Shown here piece after piece: positions 43,924 through 52,644 of a stretch of 64,000 nt of DNA (position 1 is its first letter; every line of letters starts with the position of its first letter). Both the position numbers and the translations under genes were made by a program. The notes beneath the pieces are model-generated. The model made no database searches and was not told where the DNA came from. It worked only from the letters and a program-made list of their open reading frames with translations. This DNA is from Pseudomonadota bacterium (lineage in GTDB: Bacteria; Pseudomonadota; Gammaproteobacteria; Burkholderiales; Burkholderiaceae_C), in the NCBI GenBank assembly GCA_963205115.1, contig CAUJHV010000029.1, positions 186,001-250,000 on the forward strand, read 5' to 3'.

Positions 43924-45630
43924 ATGACCCATCGATCAATCAGTCTGCTCCTGGCCGCAGGGGCGGCGCTGGGGCTGGCCGGCTGCAGCAGCACGCCCTC
44001 GTCCACCGCGCTCGTGCAGGCCTGCCCCGGCCTCGCGGGCCAGACGGTGCCGGCGTCCGCCATCGGCCTGCCCAGCGGGGCCGCGACGGTGAATGCCGCC
44101 GCACTTGTGCCCGCCGTGGCCGAGACCGTCGACGGCAACCGCGTCACACCCGCCACGCCGGCCTATTGCCGCGTGCTGGGCCGCATCGCGCCGCGTGACC
44201 CACGGGCGCAGCCGATCCAGTTCCAGCTGAACCTGCCCACCGCCTGGAACGGCAAGGCGCTGCAATACGGCGGCGGCGGTTTCAACGGCGTGCTGATCAC
44301 CGGTCTGGCGCCGCTGCGTGATGCCGCCGCGGGCGACCCGCTGCCGCTGGCGCGCGGCTACGCCACCTTCGGCACCGATTCCGGTCACCAGGCCTCCGCG
44401 TCCCCGCCCAGCGAGCCGGGGGCATTCGCGTTGAACGACGAGATGCTGGAGAACTTTGCTTTCGCGTCCTACAAGAAAGTGCGTGATGTCGCGGTGGGCC
44501 TCATGCGCACGTTCTACGGCCGCACCCCCGGCCAGCTCTACTACTTCGGCGGATCCGAGGGCGGGCGCGAAGGCCTGACGATGGCGCAGCGCTTCCCGGC
44601 CGATTACGACGGCATCGTCAGCGTCGTGCCGGTCATCAACTGGACCGGCCTGTTCCACGCCTTCGTGCGCAACGCCGTGCCGCAGTTCGACGACTGGCTG
44701 GACGCCGCCAAGACCCCGCTCATCGCCAAGGCCGTGGCTGAGGCCTGCGACGGCCTGGACGGTCTCGTCGACGGTGTCGTCAACAACTACCTGGGCTGTC
44801 AGCCACGCGTGCAGCTGCAGACCCTGCGCTGCCCGGACGGCCGCGACGCCGGGTCGTCATGCCTGTCCGACAAGGAACTGGCCGTGCTCCAGGGTCTGCA
44901 CACGCCCTACACCTTCTCCTTCCCGCTGGCCAACGGCATCACCAGTTACCCGCAGTGGCTCTACGGCCACGAGGACAGCCTGGACGGGCCGCAGGCCTTG
45001 AGCTTGATGCGTTGGGTGACCGGCTCGGCCGCACCCACCGTGCCGCCCAACGCCGCCACGGCATCGACGCATTGGCTGTACGGCAGCAACTGGATCCGCT
45101 ACGCGATCGCGCGTGACGCCGCCTACGACGTGCGCGGCTACCGGCCGGAGGCTTTCACCGCGCGCGTGCAGCAGACATCGGCGCTGATGGATTCCACGAA
45201 CCCGGACCTCTCGGCCTTCTTCGCCCGCGGCGGCAAGATCATCGTTCGCGAAAACGCCGGCGACCGTGCGCAGAGTGCGCTGATGGGCATCGCCTACTAC
45301 CAGGCGGTCGTGGCGCGTCTGGGCCAGGGCGCGGTCGACCGCTCGATGCGGCTGTACGTCTCGCCGGCGTCCACACACAGCGGCAACGCGCGTGCGGTGA
45401 CCGACAAGTCGGCCGTGCCCACGACGGTCGACCTGATCGATCCGCTGGACCGGTGGGTCACCAGCGGCCAGGCACCCGCCGACGCGATCGTGCAGACGAA
45501 CAAGGGCGCCTTGCCGCCCTACCCCGTGCTGGCCTCGCGGCCGATGTGTCGCTATCCGGCGTATCCGCACTACGTGGGCGGCGATCGGATGCAGGCGGGC
45601 AGCTACGCGTGCCGCGTGTCGGCACCTTGA
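43924..45630 (+). CDS. Tannase/feruloyl esterase-family lipoprotein with altered active-site cysteines
   Basis: A 568-residue tannase-family alpha/beta hydrolase exported as a lipoprotein (signal ending LAGC, Cys21). The nucleophile is S211 in GGSEGGREG and the catalytic His is H485 in SPASTHSGN. Family enzymes normally carry a Cys next to both the Ser and the His (the CS...HC disulfide). Here those positions are Gly210 and Ser486, so both partners are missing together. The body contains LQYGGGGFNG and QRFPADYDGIV, as in the family. Substrates in the family are phenolic acid esters such as feruloyl or galloyl esters, or MHET-type esters. An AAGGTGA site precedes the ATG. Confidence 0.85.
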   Translation: MTHRSISLLLAAGAALGLAGCSSTPSSTALVQACPGLAGQTVPASAIGLPSGAATVNAAALVPAVAETVDGNRVTPATPAYCRVLGRIAPRDPRAQPIQFQLNLPTAWNGKALQYGGGGFNGVLITGLAPLRDAAAGDPLPLARGYATFGTDSGHQASASPPSEPGAFALNDEMLENFAFASYKKVRDVAVGLMRTFYGRTPGQLYYFGGSEGGREGLTMAQRFPADYDGIVSVVPVINWTGLFHAFVRNAVPQFDDWLDAAKTPLIAKAVAEACDGLDGLVDGVVNNYLGCQPRVQLQTLRCPDGRDAGSSCLSDKELAVLQGLHTPYTFSFPLANGITSYPQWLYGHEDSLDGPQALSLMRWVTGSAAPTVPPNAATASTHWLYGSNWIRYAIARDAAYDVRGYRPEAFTARVQQTSALMDSTNPDLSAFFARGGKIIVRENAGDRAQSALMGIAYYQAVVARLGQGAVDRSMRLYVSPASTHSGNARAVTDKSAVPTTVDLIDPLDRWVTSGQAPADAIVQTNKGALPPYPVLASRPMCRYPAYPHYVGGDRMQAGSYACRVSAP

Positions 45631-45661
45631 GCTGAACGGCCGGTGGCCAAGCAGACCGGAC

Positions 45662-47119
45662 TCACCCGCGCAGCCCCAACCCCATGCTGGCGATCTTCCC
45701 GCCCTCCAGTGCCCGAACCACCAGCGTGGCTGGGCCGAGTCGCACGGTGTCGCCCGCCACCGGCGGCCGGCGCAGTTCGGCGGTCATCCAGTCGCCCAGC
45801 GGCATCGCCTCGTGCGGCGGCAACGGCAGGTCGTAGAACGCGCAGATCTCCGCCACGGGCGTCAGCGGGTCCAGCACGAAGTCGCGGAAGACGGCGCGCA
45901 CCCGCGGCTCGTCGCCCGGGTCGGGCATGGCCACGCCCAGGCGCCGTGCCAAAGGCCCGATCGTCGTGCCTTGCAGGATCAGCGAGACCAGCACCACCAC
46001 GAAGGCGATGTTGAACAGCAGCCCCGCATGCGGCGTGCCGGCCAGCAGCGGAAACAGGGCCAGCACGATGGGCACCGCGCCGCGAAGGCCCACCCAAGAG
46101 ATGAACCCGATCTCGCGCGACGTGAAGCGCAGTGGCATCAAGCACAGCCACACCGCCACGGGACGCGCCACGAAGGTCAGCGTCAGGGCCACGGCCAGGC
46201 CCGGGACCAGCGAATCGACCATCTTGGACGGCGTCACCAGCAGGCCCAGCAGCAGGAACATGCCGGCCTGCGCAAACCAGGCGAAGCCATCGATGGCCGC
46301 GAGCGAGTGCGCCACGGCGCCCGCGGCCCTATTGGCCAGGATGAGGCCGAACAGGAAAACCGCCAGGAAGCCGGATCCGCCCAGCAGGCCGGTGGCGGCA
46401 AATGTCGACACGCCTGCGGCGCCGATCAGCAGCGCCAGGATGCCGCCTTCCGCATCGCGCAAGGCCGCGCGATTGATCAGCGCGGCCATCGCCAATCCGC
46501 TGGCCGCGCCGACCAGCAGACCCCAGCCGAACTGCCGGCCGAAAGTCAACGCGAAGGCCGTTACGGGCGATGCGCTGGCGGCATCGGCACCGATCAGCGC
46601 GATGAGCGCCAGCGTGAGGTAGACGGCCATCGGGTCGTTGACGCCCGATTCGATCTGCAGGGTCGCGCTGACACGCTCGTTCAGCGTCACGCCGGATCGC
46701 GTGAGCAGCGCAAAGACGGCTGCGGCGTCCGTGGAGCCGACGATCGCGCCCAGCAGCAGGGCCGTTTGCCAGTCCAGGCCGACGAACCACACGCCGGCGA
46801 CCGCGGTGATGCCGGCGCAGATCACCACGCCCACCGTGGCCAGCAGCGACGCCGGGCGCAGCCCCGTGCGGAAGGTGGCGTAGGCCGTGCGCAAGCCGCC
46901 GTCCAGCAGGATGACCGCCAACGCCAGGTTCCCGACCCAGAAGCTCAGCCGGAAATCGTCGAAGACATAGCCACCGGGCCCGTCTTCGCCGGCCAGGATG
47001 CCGGCCAGCAGGAAGACGAGCAGGAAGGACAGTCCGATCCGCGCCGAGTACAGGCCCGCCAGCACACTGGCAAAGACCAGCGCCGACGCCGCCAGCAAAG
47101 GCAGGTTGACGAATTCCAT
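45662..47119 (-). CDS. CPA1-type cation/proton antiporter (NhaP2/CvrA-like)
   Basis: A 485-residue inner-membrane antiporter with about twelve membrane helices. The family landmarks are LLDGGLRTAYATFR, GAIVGSTDAAAVFALL and ESGVNDPMAVYLTL, which carry the ion-binding Asp residues. GLRGAVPIVLALFP follows near the end of the membrane part. The C-terminal roughly 90 residues form a soluble domain ending EGGKIASMGLGL, as in K+/H+ antiporters of the CvrA/NhaP2 group. It would exchange K+ or Na+ for protons and help pH or volume control. The ATG at 47119 (MEFVNLPLL) is chosen for the first helix; an upstream extension reads through low-complexity sequence. It is convergent with the tannase gene. Confidence 0.87.
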   Translation of the reverse strand: MEFVNLPLLAASALVFASVLAGLYSARIGLSFLLVFLLAGILAGEDGPGGYVFDDFRLSFWVGNLALAVILLDGGLRTAYATFRTGLRPASLLATVGVVICAGITAVAGVWFVGLDWQTALLLGAIVGSTDAAAVFALLTRSGVTLNERVSATLQIESGVNDPMAVYLTLALIALIGADAASASPVTAFALTFGRQFGWGLLVGAASGLAMAALINRAALRDAEGGILALLIGAAGVSTFAATGLLGGSGFLAVFLFGLILANRAAGAVAHSLAAIDGFAWFAQAGMFLLLGLLVTPSKMVDSLVPGLAVALTLTFVARPVAVWLCLMPLRFTSREIGFISWVGLRGAVPIVLALFPLLAGTPHAGLLFNIAFVVVLVSLILQGTTIGPLARRLGVAMPDPGDEPRVRAVFRDFVLDPLTPVAEICAFYDLPLPPHEAMPLGDWMTAELRRPPVAGDTVRLGPATLVVRALEGGKIASMGLGLRG

Positions 47120-47187
47120 CGCGCAGTATCGCGGCCGGTCTCCGCGGCGCGGCGCGCGTGGGGGCATTCGGGGCCAGGCCGGAGTGG

Positions 47188-47200
47188 GCGCCTTCGGCGC
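47188..47200. terminator. Hairpin plus C9 run between Bug receptor and antiporter genes
   Basis: GCGCC (47188-47192) and GGCGC (47196-47200) pair around TTC, and a run of nine C lies at 47204-47212. It sits in the 107-base gap after the Bug receptor stop on the minus strand. The hairpin may end that transcript before the antiporter gene. Confidence 0.3.
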
Positions 47201-47226
47201 GCACCCCCCCCCGGCCGCCCCTGCCG

Positions 47227-48225
47227 TCACTCGGGCTTGTAGTTCACCGATTTCAGCGCGTCACCGATGGCCTTGTAGTCGACGGCCAGACCTTGCCACA
47301 TCGCTTCGGGCGTTGGCGGGTTGGCGGTGTTGACCGTCAACCCGTAGCCGGTGAGACGGTCGCGCACCGCCGGCACGGCCAGGACCTTCAGCGCCTCGGC
47401 ACGCAAGCGCTGCTGCGCCGCCGCGGGCACGTCGGGATGGACCCACAACCCCATCCAGGCCGTGCGCGTCATGTTCTTGTAGCCCAGCTCGGCCATGGTC
47501 GGCACGTCGGGCAGCACGGCCGCGCGTTCGGGCGAGGTCACGGCGAAGGCGCGCAGCTTGCCGCCCTTGACGTTGGGCACCGACGTGAACAGCCCGTCGA
47601 ACATGAACTGCACCTGGCCACCCATCAGGTCCTGCAGGGCCGGCGGCGAGCCCTTGTAGCCGATGTGTGTCATGTCCAGGCCCTCGGCCTGGTTCAGCAG
47701 CAGCCCCATCACGTGCGAGAGCGTGCCGGGCGTGTAGGACGCGAAGTTGACCTTGCCCGGGTTGGCCTTCACATAGGCCACCATCTCGGCCATCGTGCGT
47801 GGCGGCAAGGCCGGGTTGCCCACCAGCACCAGGCCGCTGCCCGCCACCTCGACCAGCGGTTTGACGTCCTTCAAGGGGTCGTACTTGGGCTTCAGGCTGT
47901 GCGGCACTTCGGTGAACAGGCCGTTCACGGACAGCAGCAGCGTCTGGCCGTCGCGCGGGGCTGCCATGAAGCTGTCCATCACGATCGCCCCCAGCGCCCC
48001 AGGCTTGTTCTCGATGATGACCGGCTGGCCCAGCGACTTGCCCATGCCTTCGCCCACGAGGCGCGCCAGGATGTCGGCCGTACCGCCCGCAGGCGCACCC
48101 ACGAGGATGCGCAAGGGCTTGTCGGATTGGGCCTGCGCCGGTCCGGCTGTCAGGCCCAGCAGCGCCAGGCCAGCGCCGGCGGCCAGGATCGATCGGCGCA
48201 GGGCGCCCGGAGTGGGTTGCGGCAT
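47227..48225 (-). CDS. Bug/TctC-family tripartite tricarboxylate receptor
   Basis: A 332-residue periplasmic solute-binding protein. The signal peptide ends AGPAQAQ at about residue 33. Mature-domain landmarks are LRILVGAPAGGTADILAR, IENKPGALGAI and the hinge IGYKGSPPALQDLMGGQVQ. The Tyr-Lys-Gly segment is preceded by Ile-Gly rather than the common Val-Pro. It is the last gene of a three-gene operon (CMD, BKACE, Bug), 36 bases after BKACE. It probably binds the carboxylate that the BKACE pathway uses, or a precursor of it (inference). No TctAB permease is nearby. Confidence 0.88.
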   Translation of the reverse strand: MPQPTPGALRRSILAAGAGLALLGLTAGPAQAQSDKPLRILVGAPAGGTADILARLVGEGMGKSLGQPVIIENKPGALGAIVMDSFMAAPRDGQTLLLSVNGLFTEVPHSLKPKYDPLKDVKPLVEVAGSGLVLVGNPALPPRTMAEMVAYVKANPGKVNFASYTPGTLSHVMGLLLNQAEGLDMTHIGYKGSPPALQDLMGGQVQFMFDGLFTSVPNVKGGKLRAFAVTSPERAAVLPDVPTMAELGYKNMTRTAWMGLWVHPDVPAAAQQRLRAEALKVLAVPAVRDRLTGYGLTVNTANPPTPEAMWQGLAVDYKAIGDALKSVNYKPE

Positions 48226-48261
48226 GTCGGTATTCCTTGAGGTGTCGATGAGGTGATCCGC

Positions 48262-49308
48262 TCAGGCGGCGCGGCGCAGGGCCTGGGCCGCCTGGCGATT
48301 GGGTGCCCAGCCCAGGCGTGACAGCGTCTCGTCGGCATCGCGGTAGCGCACACCGATCTGGAACAACTCGCGCGCCTGTTCGCCCGTCGCCACCTCGCGG
48401 TGCAATTCGCGTGCGATGCGCACCATCTGCTGCACCTGCTGCACGCTGGTGATGCGTTCGCCCTTGCGGCCCCACAGGTTGTCTTCGATGCCCACGCGCA
48501 CGTGCAGGCCCATCGCGATGGCCATGGTCGTCAGGGGCAGCACGCTGCGCATGATGCTCTCGATGGCGAGCACGGCGCCATCGGGCGTACGCCGAATGAA
48601 TTCCATCATGTTGTACGGGTTGGGACCGTCGGCGCCGCCGCCGATGGCCACCCAGTTCAGTGCCAACGGGCCGGTGTAGATGCCGCGGCGGATGAGGCGC
48701 TCCACCGTTTCGAGCTGGCCCACGTCACCCAGCATGAACAGCGGCTGGATGCCGGCGGCCTGCAGCCGCTTCAGGTGCTCTTCCACAAAGGTCGGCCCCG
48801 ACTCGAAGAACATCTCGCGGTAGGCCGCCTGGTAGGCCGGCAAAGCCAGCGAGGTGCCGGCGACGTCGTCCGCGGTGAGCAGCTCGCAGATGTTCATCTG
48901 GTTGGTGTTGATGGCGATCGTCACCTGGTCGGGCTTGGGGCTCAGTTCGGCCAGCATGTGGCGCGTGTCGTCGCTGAGCCACTTCGCCTCGGCACCCACG
49001 CCTTCGGGCGCAAAACTGATCGAGCCGCCGACCTGCAGCACCATCTTGGGCACCGCCTCGCGCAGCCGCGCCAGCATCTCGTTGAACAGCGACAGGCGCT
49101 TGCTGCCCTGCCCATCGGCTTCACGGCAATGCACGTGCAGCACCGTGGCGCCGGCGTTCCAGCAATCCACGGCCTTCTGCACCTGCTCGTCCATCGTGAC
49201 GGGAATGTCGTCGGAGTCGCCCGGCAGGAACTCCGGCCCGTAGGGCGCGACCTGGATGATCAGCGGCGGCTGGTTCTCCGGCAGCAGCGAGTCGTCGAGA
49301 AAGTGCAT
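48262..49308 (-). CDS. Beta-keto acid cleavage enzyme (BKACE, formerly DUF849)
   Basis: A 348-residue TIM-barrel enzyme of the BKACE family. These zinc enzymes condense a beta-keto acid with acetyl-CoA and cleave it to acetoacetate and a CoA ester; the founder acts on 3-keto-5-aminohexanoate in lysine fermentation. The zinc-site HxH is in VLHVHCREADG and the conserved basic and acidic residues lie in GLHVRVGIEDNLWGRKG. The N-terminus (about residues 13-30) is PPLIIQVAPYGPEFLP, which differs from the short start common in the family. The gene is in an operon with a carboxymuconolactone decarboxylase-like gene and a Bug receptor. The substrate subgroup cannot be assigned. Confidence 0.85.
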   Translation of the reverse strand: MHFLDDSLLPENQPPLIIQVAPYGPEFLPGDSDDIPVTMDEQVQKAVDCWNAGATVLHVHCREADGQGSKRLSLFNEMLARLREAVPKMVLQVGGSISFAPEGVGAEAKWLSDDTRHMLAELSPKPDQVTIAINTNQMNICELLTADDVAGTSLALPAYQAAYREMFFESGPTFVEEHLKRLQAAGIQPLFMLGDVGQLETVERLIRRGIYTGPLALNWVAIGGGADGPNPYNMMEFIRRTPDGAVLAIESIMRSVLPLTTMAIAMGLHVRVGIEDNLWGRKGERITSVQQVQQMVRIARELHREVATGEQARELFQIGVRYRDADETLSRLGWAPNRQAAQALRRAA

Positions 49309-49360
49309 GGCAAGTCTCCTTCGGGTGTGGCGGATCAGGTAGGGGTGAGCTGTGGGCGGT

Positions 49361-49774
49361 TCAGTCGCGCGGGGCCGCAGCGGCCTCGCGCGCGGCGAGC
49401 TCTTCGATCAGCATCGGCGCGCCCAGGCTCATGCTGTGGATGCCCAGCACACTGGTGAGCTGCAGTACGGCGGTGATCTCTTCCTTCGTGGCGCCCAGAT
49501 CCAGCGCCTTGCGGATGTGGCGCCGCACGCCCGGCGCGTACAGGTGCGTGCAGGAGGCATCCACCGCGATGGCGAGGAATTCGATGGTCTTGGCGTCCAG
49601 CACGCCGGACAGCATGGGCTTCAGGCCCATGGCCATGAAGCGCTCGGTCCATTCGGGGTCCAGGTCGTAGCCGGCCTGCCACGCGGGATTCCATTCGCCG
49701 TGCGCGCGCAGGCGGTCGCACAGGGGCGTGGGCGATGTCGCGGGGGCGGGGTCTGCAGGCAGTGTGGCGTTCAT
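49361..49774 (-). CDS. Carboxymuconolactone decarboxylase (CMD)-family protein
   Basis: A 137-residue CMD/AhpD-fold protein, first gene of the CMD-BKACE-Bug operon. The helical core contains KTIEFLAIAVDASCTHLYAPGVRRHIRKAL, read in two parts, followed by LGATKEEITAVLQLTSVLGIHSMS. Redox members have a CxxC pair before the His, but here only one Cys (CTHL) is present, so a peroxidase-like role is unlikely. Isomerase or decarboxylase action on a small acid is possible, and many such proteins have no known function. The ATG at 49774 lies 123 bases from the divergent AraC start, with direct repeats between. Confidence 0.8.
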   Translation of the reverse strand: MNATLPADPAPATSPTPLCDRLRAHGEWNPAWQAGYDLDPEWTERFMAMGLKPMLSGVLDAKTIEFLAIAVDASCTHLYAPGVRRHIRKALDLGATKEEITAVLQLTSVLGIHSMSLGAPMLIEELAAREAAAAPRD

Positions 49775-49849
49775 GGGTGGGGCGACAGGCGGGTGCTGGG
49801 GAATCGCGGAGGAGCCGAATTCTTGGCGCGGCAGTGCGACACCAATTGA

Positions 49850-49885
49850 CATTCCGGGACATCGACTTAGCATTTCGGGACACCG
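49850..49885. promoter_or_regulatory. AraC-type operator: two direct repeats spaced 21 bp apart
   Basis: CATTCCGGGACATCG (49850-49864) and CATTTCGGGACACCG (49871-49885) differ at two of 15 positions, and their starts are exactly 21 bases apart, two DNA turns. They lie between the divergent CMD-BKACE-Bug operon and the AraC gene that starts at 49898. Direct half-sites on one DNA face are the normal target form of AraC regulators. Binding by the neighbour is inference. Confidence 0.6.
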
Positions 49886-49897
49886 CTGGAAAACCCC

Positions 49898-50890
49898 GTG
49901 ACGACCCTGGTGCGCAGTGCCGCGCTGACCCATTTCGTGCCCGTGGCCTCGCGCCTGGGCCTGAATCCACAGGCCTTGCTCGCGGAGGTGGGACTGCCCG
50001 CGCGCTGCCTGACGGAACCCGACCTGAAGGTGCCCACGCGCGCCGTGGCGCAGCTGCTGGAGCTGGCCGCCGCGCGTGCGCACGAGCCCGCCTTGGCCTT
50101 GCTGATGGTGGAGCAACGGCGGCTGTCGAACCTCGGGCCGCTGGGCCTGCTGATGCGCGACGAGCCCACGCTGCGCAGCGCGCTGGAGGCCGTGGTGGTG
50201 CACCAGCATCTCCACAACGAAGCCATCGCGCAAACCACGGAAGAAGCTGGCAGTCTGGTGATCATTCGCCAGGAATTCCTGGACGTCGGCGGGCCCTATC
50301 CCCGACAGGCGGCCGAGCTGGCGCTGGGCGTGCTGTTCCGTGTGCTCACGCTCTTCATGGGCGCCACCTGGCGGCCGCGCCTGGTGTGCTTCTCGCACGC
50401 CGCGCCGCGCGACACCACCCAGCACCGCCGCGTGTTCGGGCCGGCCTTGGCCTTCGGCCGCGAGTTCAACGGCATCGTCTGCAGCGCTGAAGACCTGGAC
50501 GCACCCAACCCGGCGGCCGACCCCGTGATGGCGCGTTATTCGCGCCGACTGCTGCAGGACGACGCGCGGCGCGAGGCGCAGTTCGACCGGCGCGTGCGCC
50601 AGCTGATCGTGCTGCTGCTGCCGCACGGCCACTGCCAGGTGGACGTGGTGGCCCGGCATCTGGGCGTGGACCGCCGCACGGTGGCGCGCCGGCTGGGTGC
50701 CCTGGACACCAGTTTCAGCGCGCTGCTCGACGCCGTGCGCGCCGACCTGGTCGCCCGGTACATCGAAGGCCCGCGGCCGCTGGCCGAAGTGGCGGCCTTG
50801 CTGGGTTTCGACAGCCCCGGGTCGTTTTCGCGCTGGCACCGGCAGCGCTTCGGCGTCACGGCCCGCAGCCGCGCCTCGGCTCAGGCTTGA
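49898..50890 (+). CDS. AraC family regulator (Arabinose_bd-type N-terminal domain)
   Basis: A 330-residue AraC regulator of the group with the long N-terminal 'Arabinose_bd' domain, seen in OruR/ArgR-like and ketone or acid catabolism regulators. The N-terminal domain opens FVPVASRLGLNPQALLAEVGLP. The C-terminal DNA-binding domain has VDVVARHLGVDRRTVARRL and RPLAEVAALLGFDSPGSFSRW. Translation starts at GTG 49898, 13 bases after the second direct repeat, so self-repression by occupancy is possible. It most likely activates the divergent CMD-BKACE-Bug operon. The inducer is unknown. Confidence 0.87.
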   Translation: MTTLVRSAALTHFVPVASRLGLNPQALLAEVGLPARCLTEPDLKVPTRAVAQLLELAAARAHEPALALLMVEQRRLSNLGPLGLLMRDEPTLRSALEAVVVHQHLHNEAIAQTTEEAGSLVIIRQEFLDVGGPYPRQAAELALGVLFRVLTLFMGATWRPRLVCFSHAAPRDTTQHRRVFGPALAFGREFNGIVCSAEDLDAPNPAADPVMARYSRRLLQDDARREAQFDRRVRQLIVLLLPHGHCQVDVVARHLGVDRRTVARRLGALDTSFSALLDAVRADLVARYIEGPRPLAEVAALLGFDSPGSFSRWHRQRFGVTARSRASAQA

Positions 50891-51105
50891 GGCACCGGCG
50901 GCGTCAGTCGGCCTTCACCGCATCGCGTCGTTGCCGATGCCGCGACGCCCGGGTCCCGGCTGCGGTGCGATGACGGCGCATCCTGCCGCAGAGATCGGCG
51001 CGCAGCCCGCGGCTGCGGGCACGATGCCGGCCGATTTCCCGCATCGTCCGTGGATCGACCCTGTCCCCTATCCTGGAGCCCCCGTTGCACTCTGAAGGAA
51101 GCACC

Positions 51106-52482
51106 ATGTCCGACGCATTCGATCTCGTGGTCATCGGCGCCGGCTCGGGCGGCGTGGCCGCTGCGCGCCGGGCCGCGGCCCATGGCGCGCGGGTCCTGAT
51201 CGTGGAGGCCGATCGAGTCGGCGGCACCTGCGTCATCCGGGGCTGCGTGCCCAAGAAGTTGATGATGTACGCCGCCGGCTTTGCGCAGGCCTTCGACGAA
51301 GCCCGCGGCTACGGATGGACCGGCGTGACGGGCACGTTCGAAATGAGCCGCTGGGCCGATGCCAAGGCCGCGGAAACCCGTCGCCTGGAAGGCATCTACC
51401 GACAGATGCTGACGGACGCGGGCGTGGAACTGGCCGAAGGCCGCGCGAAGCTGCTGGGCGGCGGCGCCGTGGCCGTGGGCGGGCGCACGGTGCGCGGCCA
51501 GCGTCTGCTGATCGCCACGGGCGGCGCGCCCGCGCACGCCGCGCTGCCCGGTTTGTCGATGGCCATGACGTCCAACGAGCTGCTCGATCTGCGCGAACTG
51601 CCGCGCCGCCTGCTGGTGGTGGGCGGCGGCTACATCGCGGTGGAGTTCGCCAGCATCCTGCGCGGCCTGGGCAGCGAGGTGACGCTGGCCTACCGCGGCA
51701 CGCTCCCGCTGCGTGGTTTCGACACCGACCTGCGCACCCGCCTGGCCACCGCACTGTCCGCGCGCGGCATCGTGCTGGCCAGCGGCGTGGACATGGTCGG
51801 CTTGGAGCGAACGTCCAGCGGCTTTGCCCTCACCCGCGCCGATGGCTCGGTGCTGACCGCTGACGCGGTACTCAATGCCACCGGCCGACGCCCCAACACC
51901 GCGGGTCTGGGCCTGGAAGACGCGGGCGTGGCCTTGAATGCCGCGGGCGCCATCGCTGTCGACGCCGACAGCCGCAGCAGCGCCGACGGCATCTGGGCCA
52001 TCGGCGACGTGACGGACCGCGTGAACCTCACGCCCGTGGCCATTGCGGAGGGCCGCGCCTTTGCCGATTCCGCATTCGGCCGGCGTCCCACGCGTGTGGA
52101 CCACCGCACCGTGGCCAGCGCGGTATTCACCGATCCGCCCATCGCCACGGTGGGCCTGAGCGAAGCGGACGCGAGCCGGCTCGGCCCCGTCGACATCTAC
52201 GAATCCGACTTCCGGCCGATGAAGACGGCCTTTGCCGGCGGCAACGCGCGCACCTACATGAAGCTGGTGGTCGATGGCCTGAACGAGCGCGTGCTGGGCA
52301 TCCACATGATCGGCACAGACGCGCCGGAGATCGTGCAGAGCCTGGCTGTGGCGCTGACCTGCGGCGCGACCAAGCGCGACTTCGACCGCACGCTGGCCGT
52401 GCACCCCACGGCGGCCGAGGAATTTGTGCTCATGCGCGAGCCGGTGCGGCGCGTCGGCTCGGCTGCCGTACCGGCTGTCTGA
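51106..52482 (+). CDS. gor: Glutathione-disulfide reductase
   Basis: A 458-residue flavoprotein that reduces glutathione disulfide with NADPH. The FAD motif GAGSGG is at 11-16, and the redox-active disulfide is C42/C47 in GGTCVIRGCVPKKL, the exact glutathione reductase form. The NADPH motif GGGYIAVEFA lies near residue 170, and the active-site His-Glu pair is in HPTAAEEFVLM near the C-terminus. The GAAGGAAG ribosome site supports the ATG at 51106. It lies upstream of pobA on the same strand with a 162-base gap. The cell would use it for redox defence, which is relevant beside oxygenases, but no direct link is shown. Confidence 0.92.
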   Translation: MSDAFDLVVIGAGSGGVAAARRAAAHGARVLIVEADRVGGTCVIRGCVPKKLMMYAAGFAQAFDEARGYGWTGVTGTFEMSRWADAKAAETRRLEGIYRQMLTDAGVELAEGRAKLLGGGAVAVGGRTVRGQRLLIATGGAPAHAALPGLSMAMTSNELLDLRELPRRLLVVGGGYIAVEFASILRGLGSEVTLAYRGTLPLRGFDTDLRTRLATALSARGIVLASGVDMVGLERTSSGFALTRADGSVLTADAVLNATGRRPNTAGLGLEDAGVALNAAGAIAVDADSRSSADGIWAIGDVTDRVNLTPVAIAEGRAFADSAFGRRPTRVDHRTVASAVFTDPPIATVGLSEADASRLGPVDIYESDFRPMKTAFAGGNARTYMKLVVDGLNERVLGIHMIGTDAPEIVQSLAVALTCGATKRDFDRTLAVHPTAAEEFVLMREPVRRVGSAAVPAV

Positions 52483-52644
52483 TCGGACGGATCGCGGGTC
52501 TGACCCACGAGATCGGCCACGGGCGCGAAGCCATCCGGGCGGCGCAGGGGCCGTGGCGGCACCCGTGCTCCAGCCGCTGCCGCGCCGCCGGACGCTGTGC
52601 CACCATCGCGCGACAGGTCAGGAACCGACACACGAGGCCCCGCC

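Noticed and set aside
49361..49774. CMD-family protein as an AhpD-like peroxidase
   Set aside because: Only one Cys is present in the active-site helix (CTHL), so the CxxC redox pair is missing.
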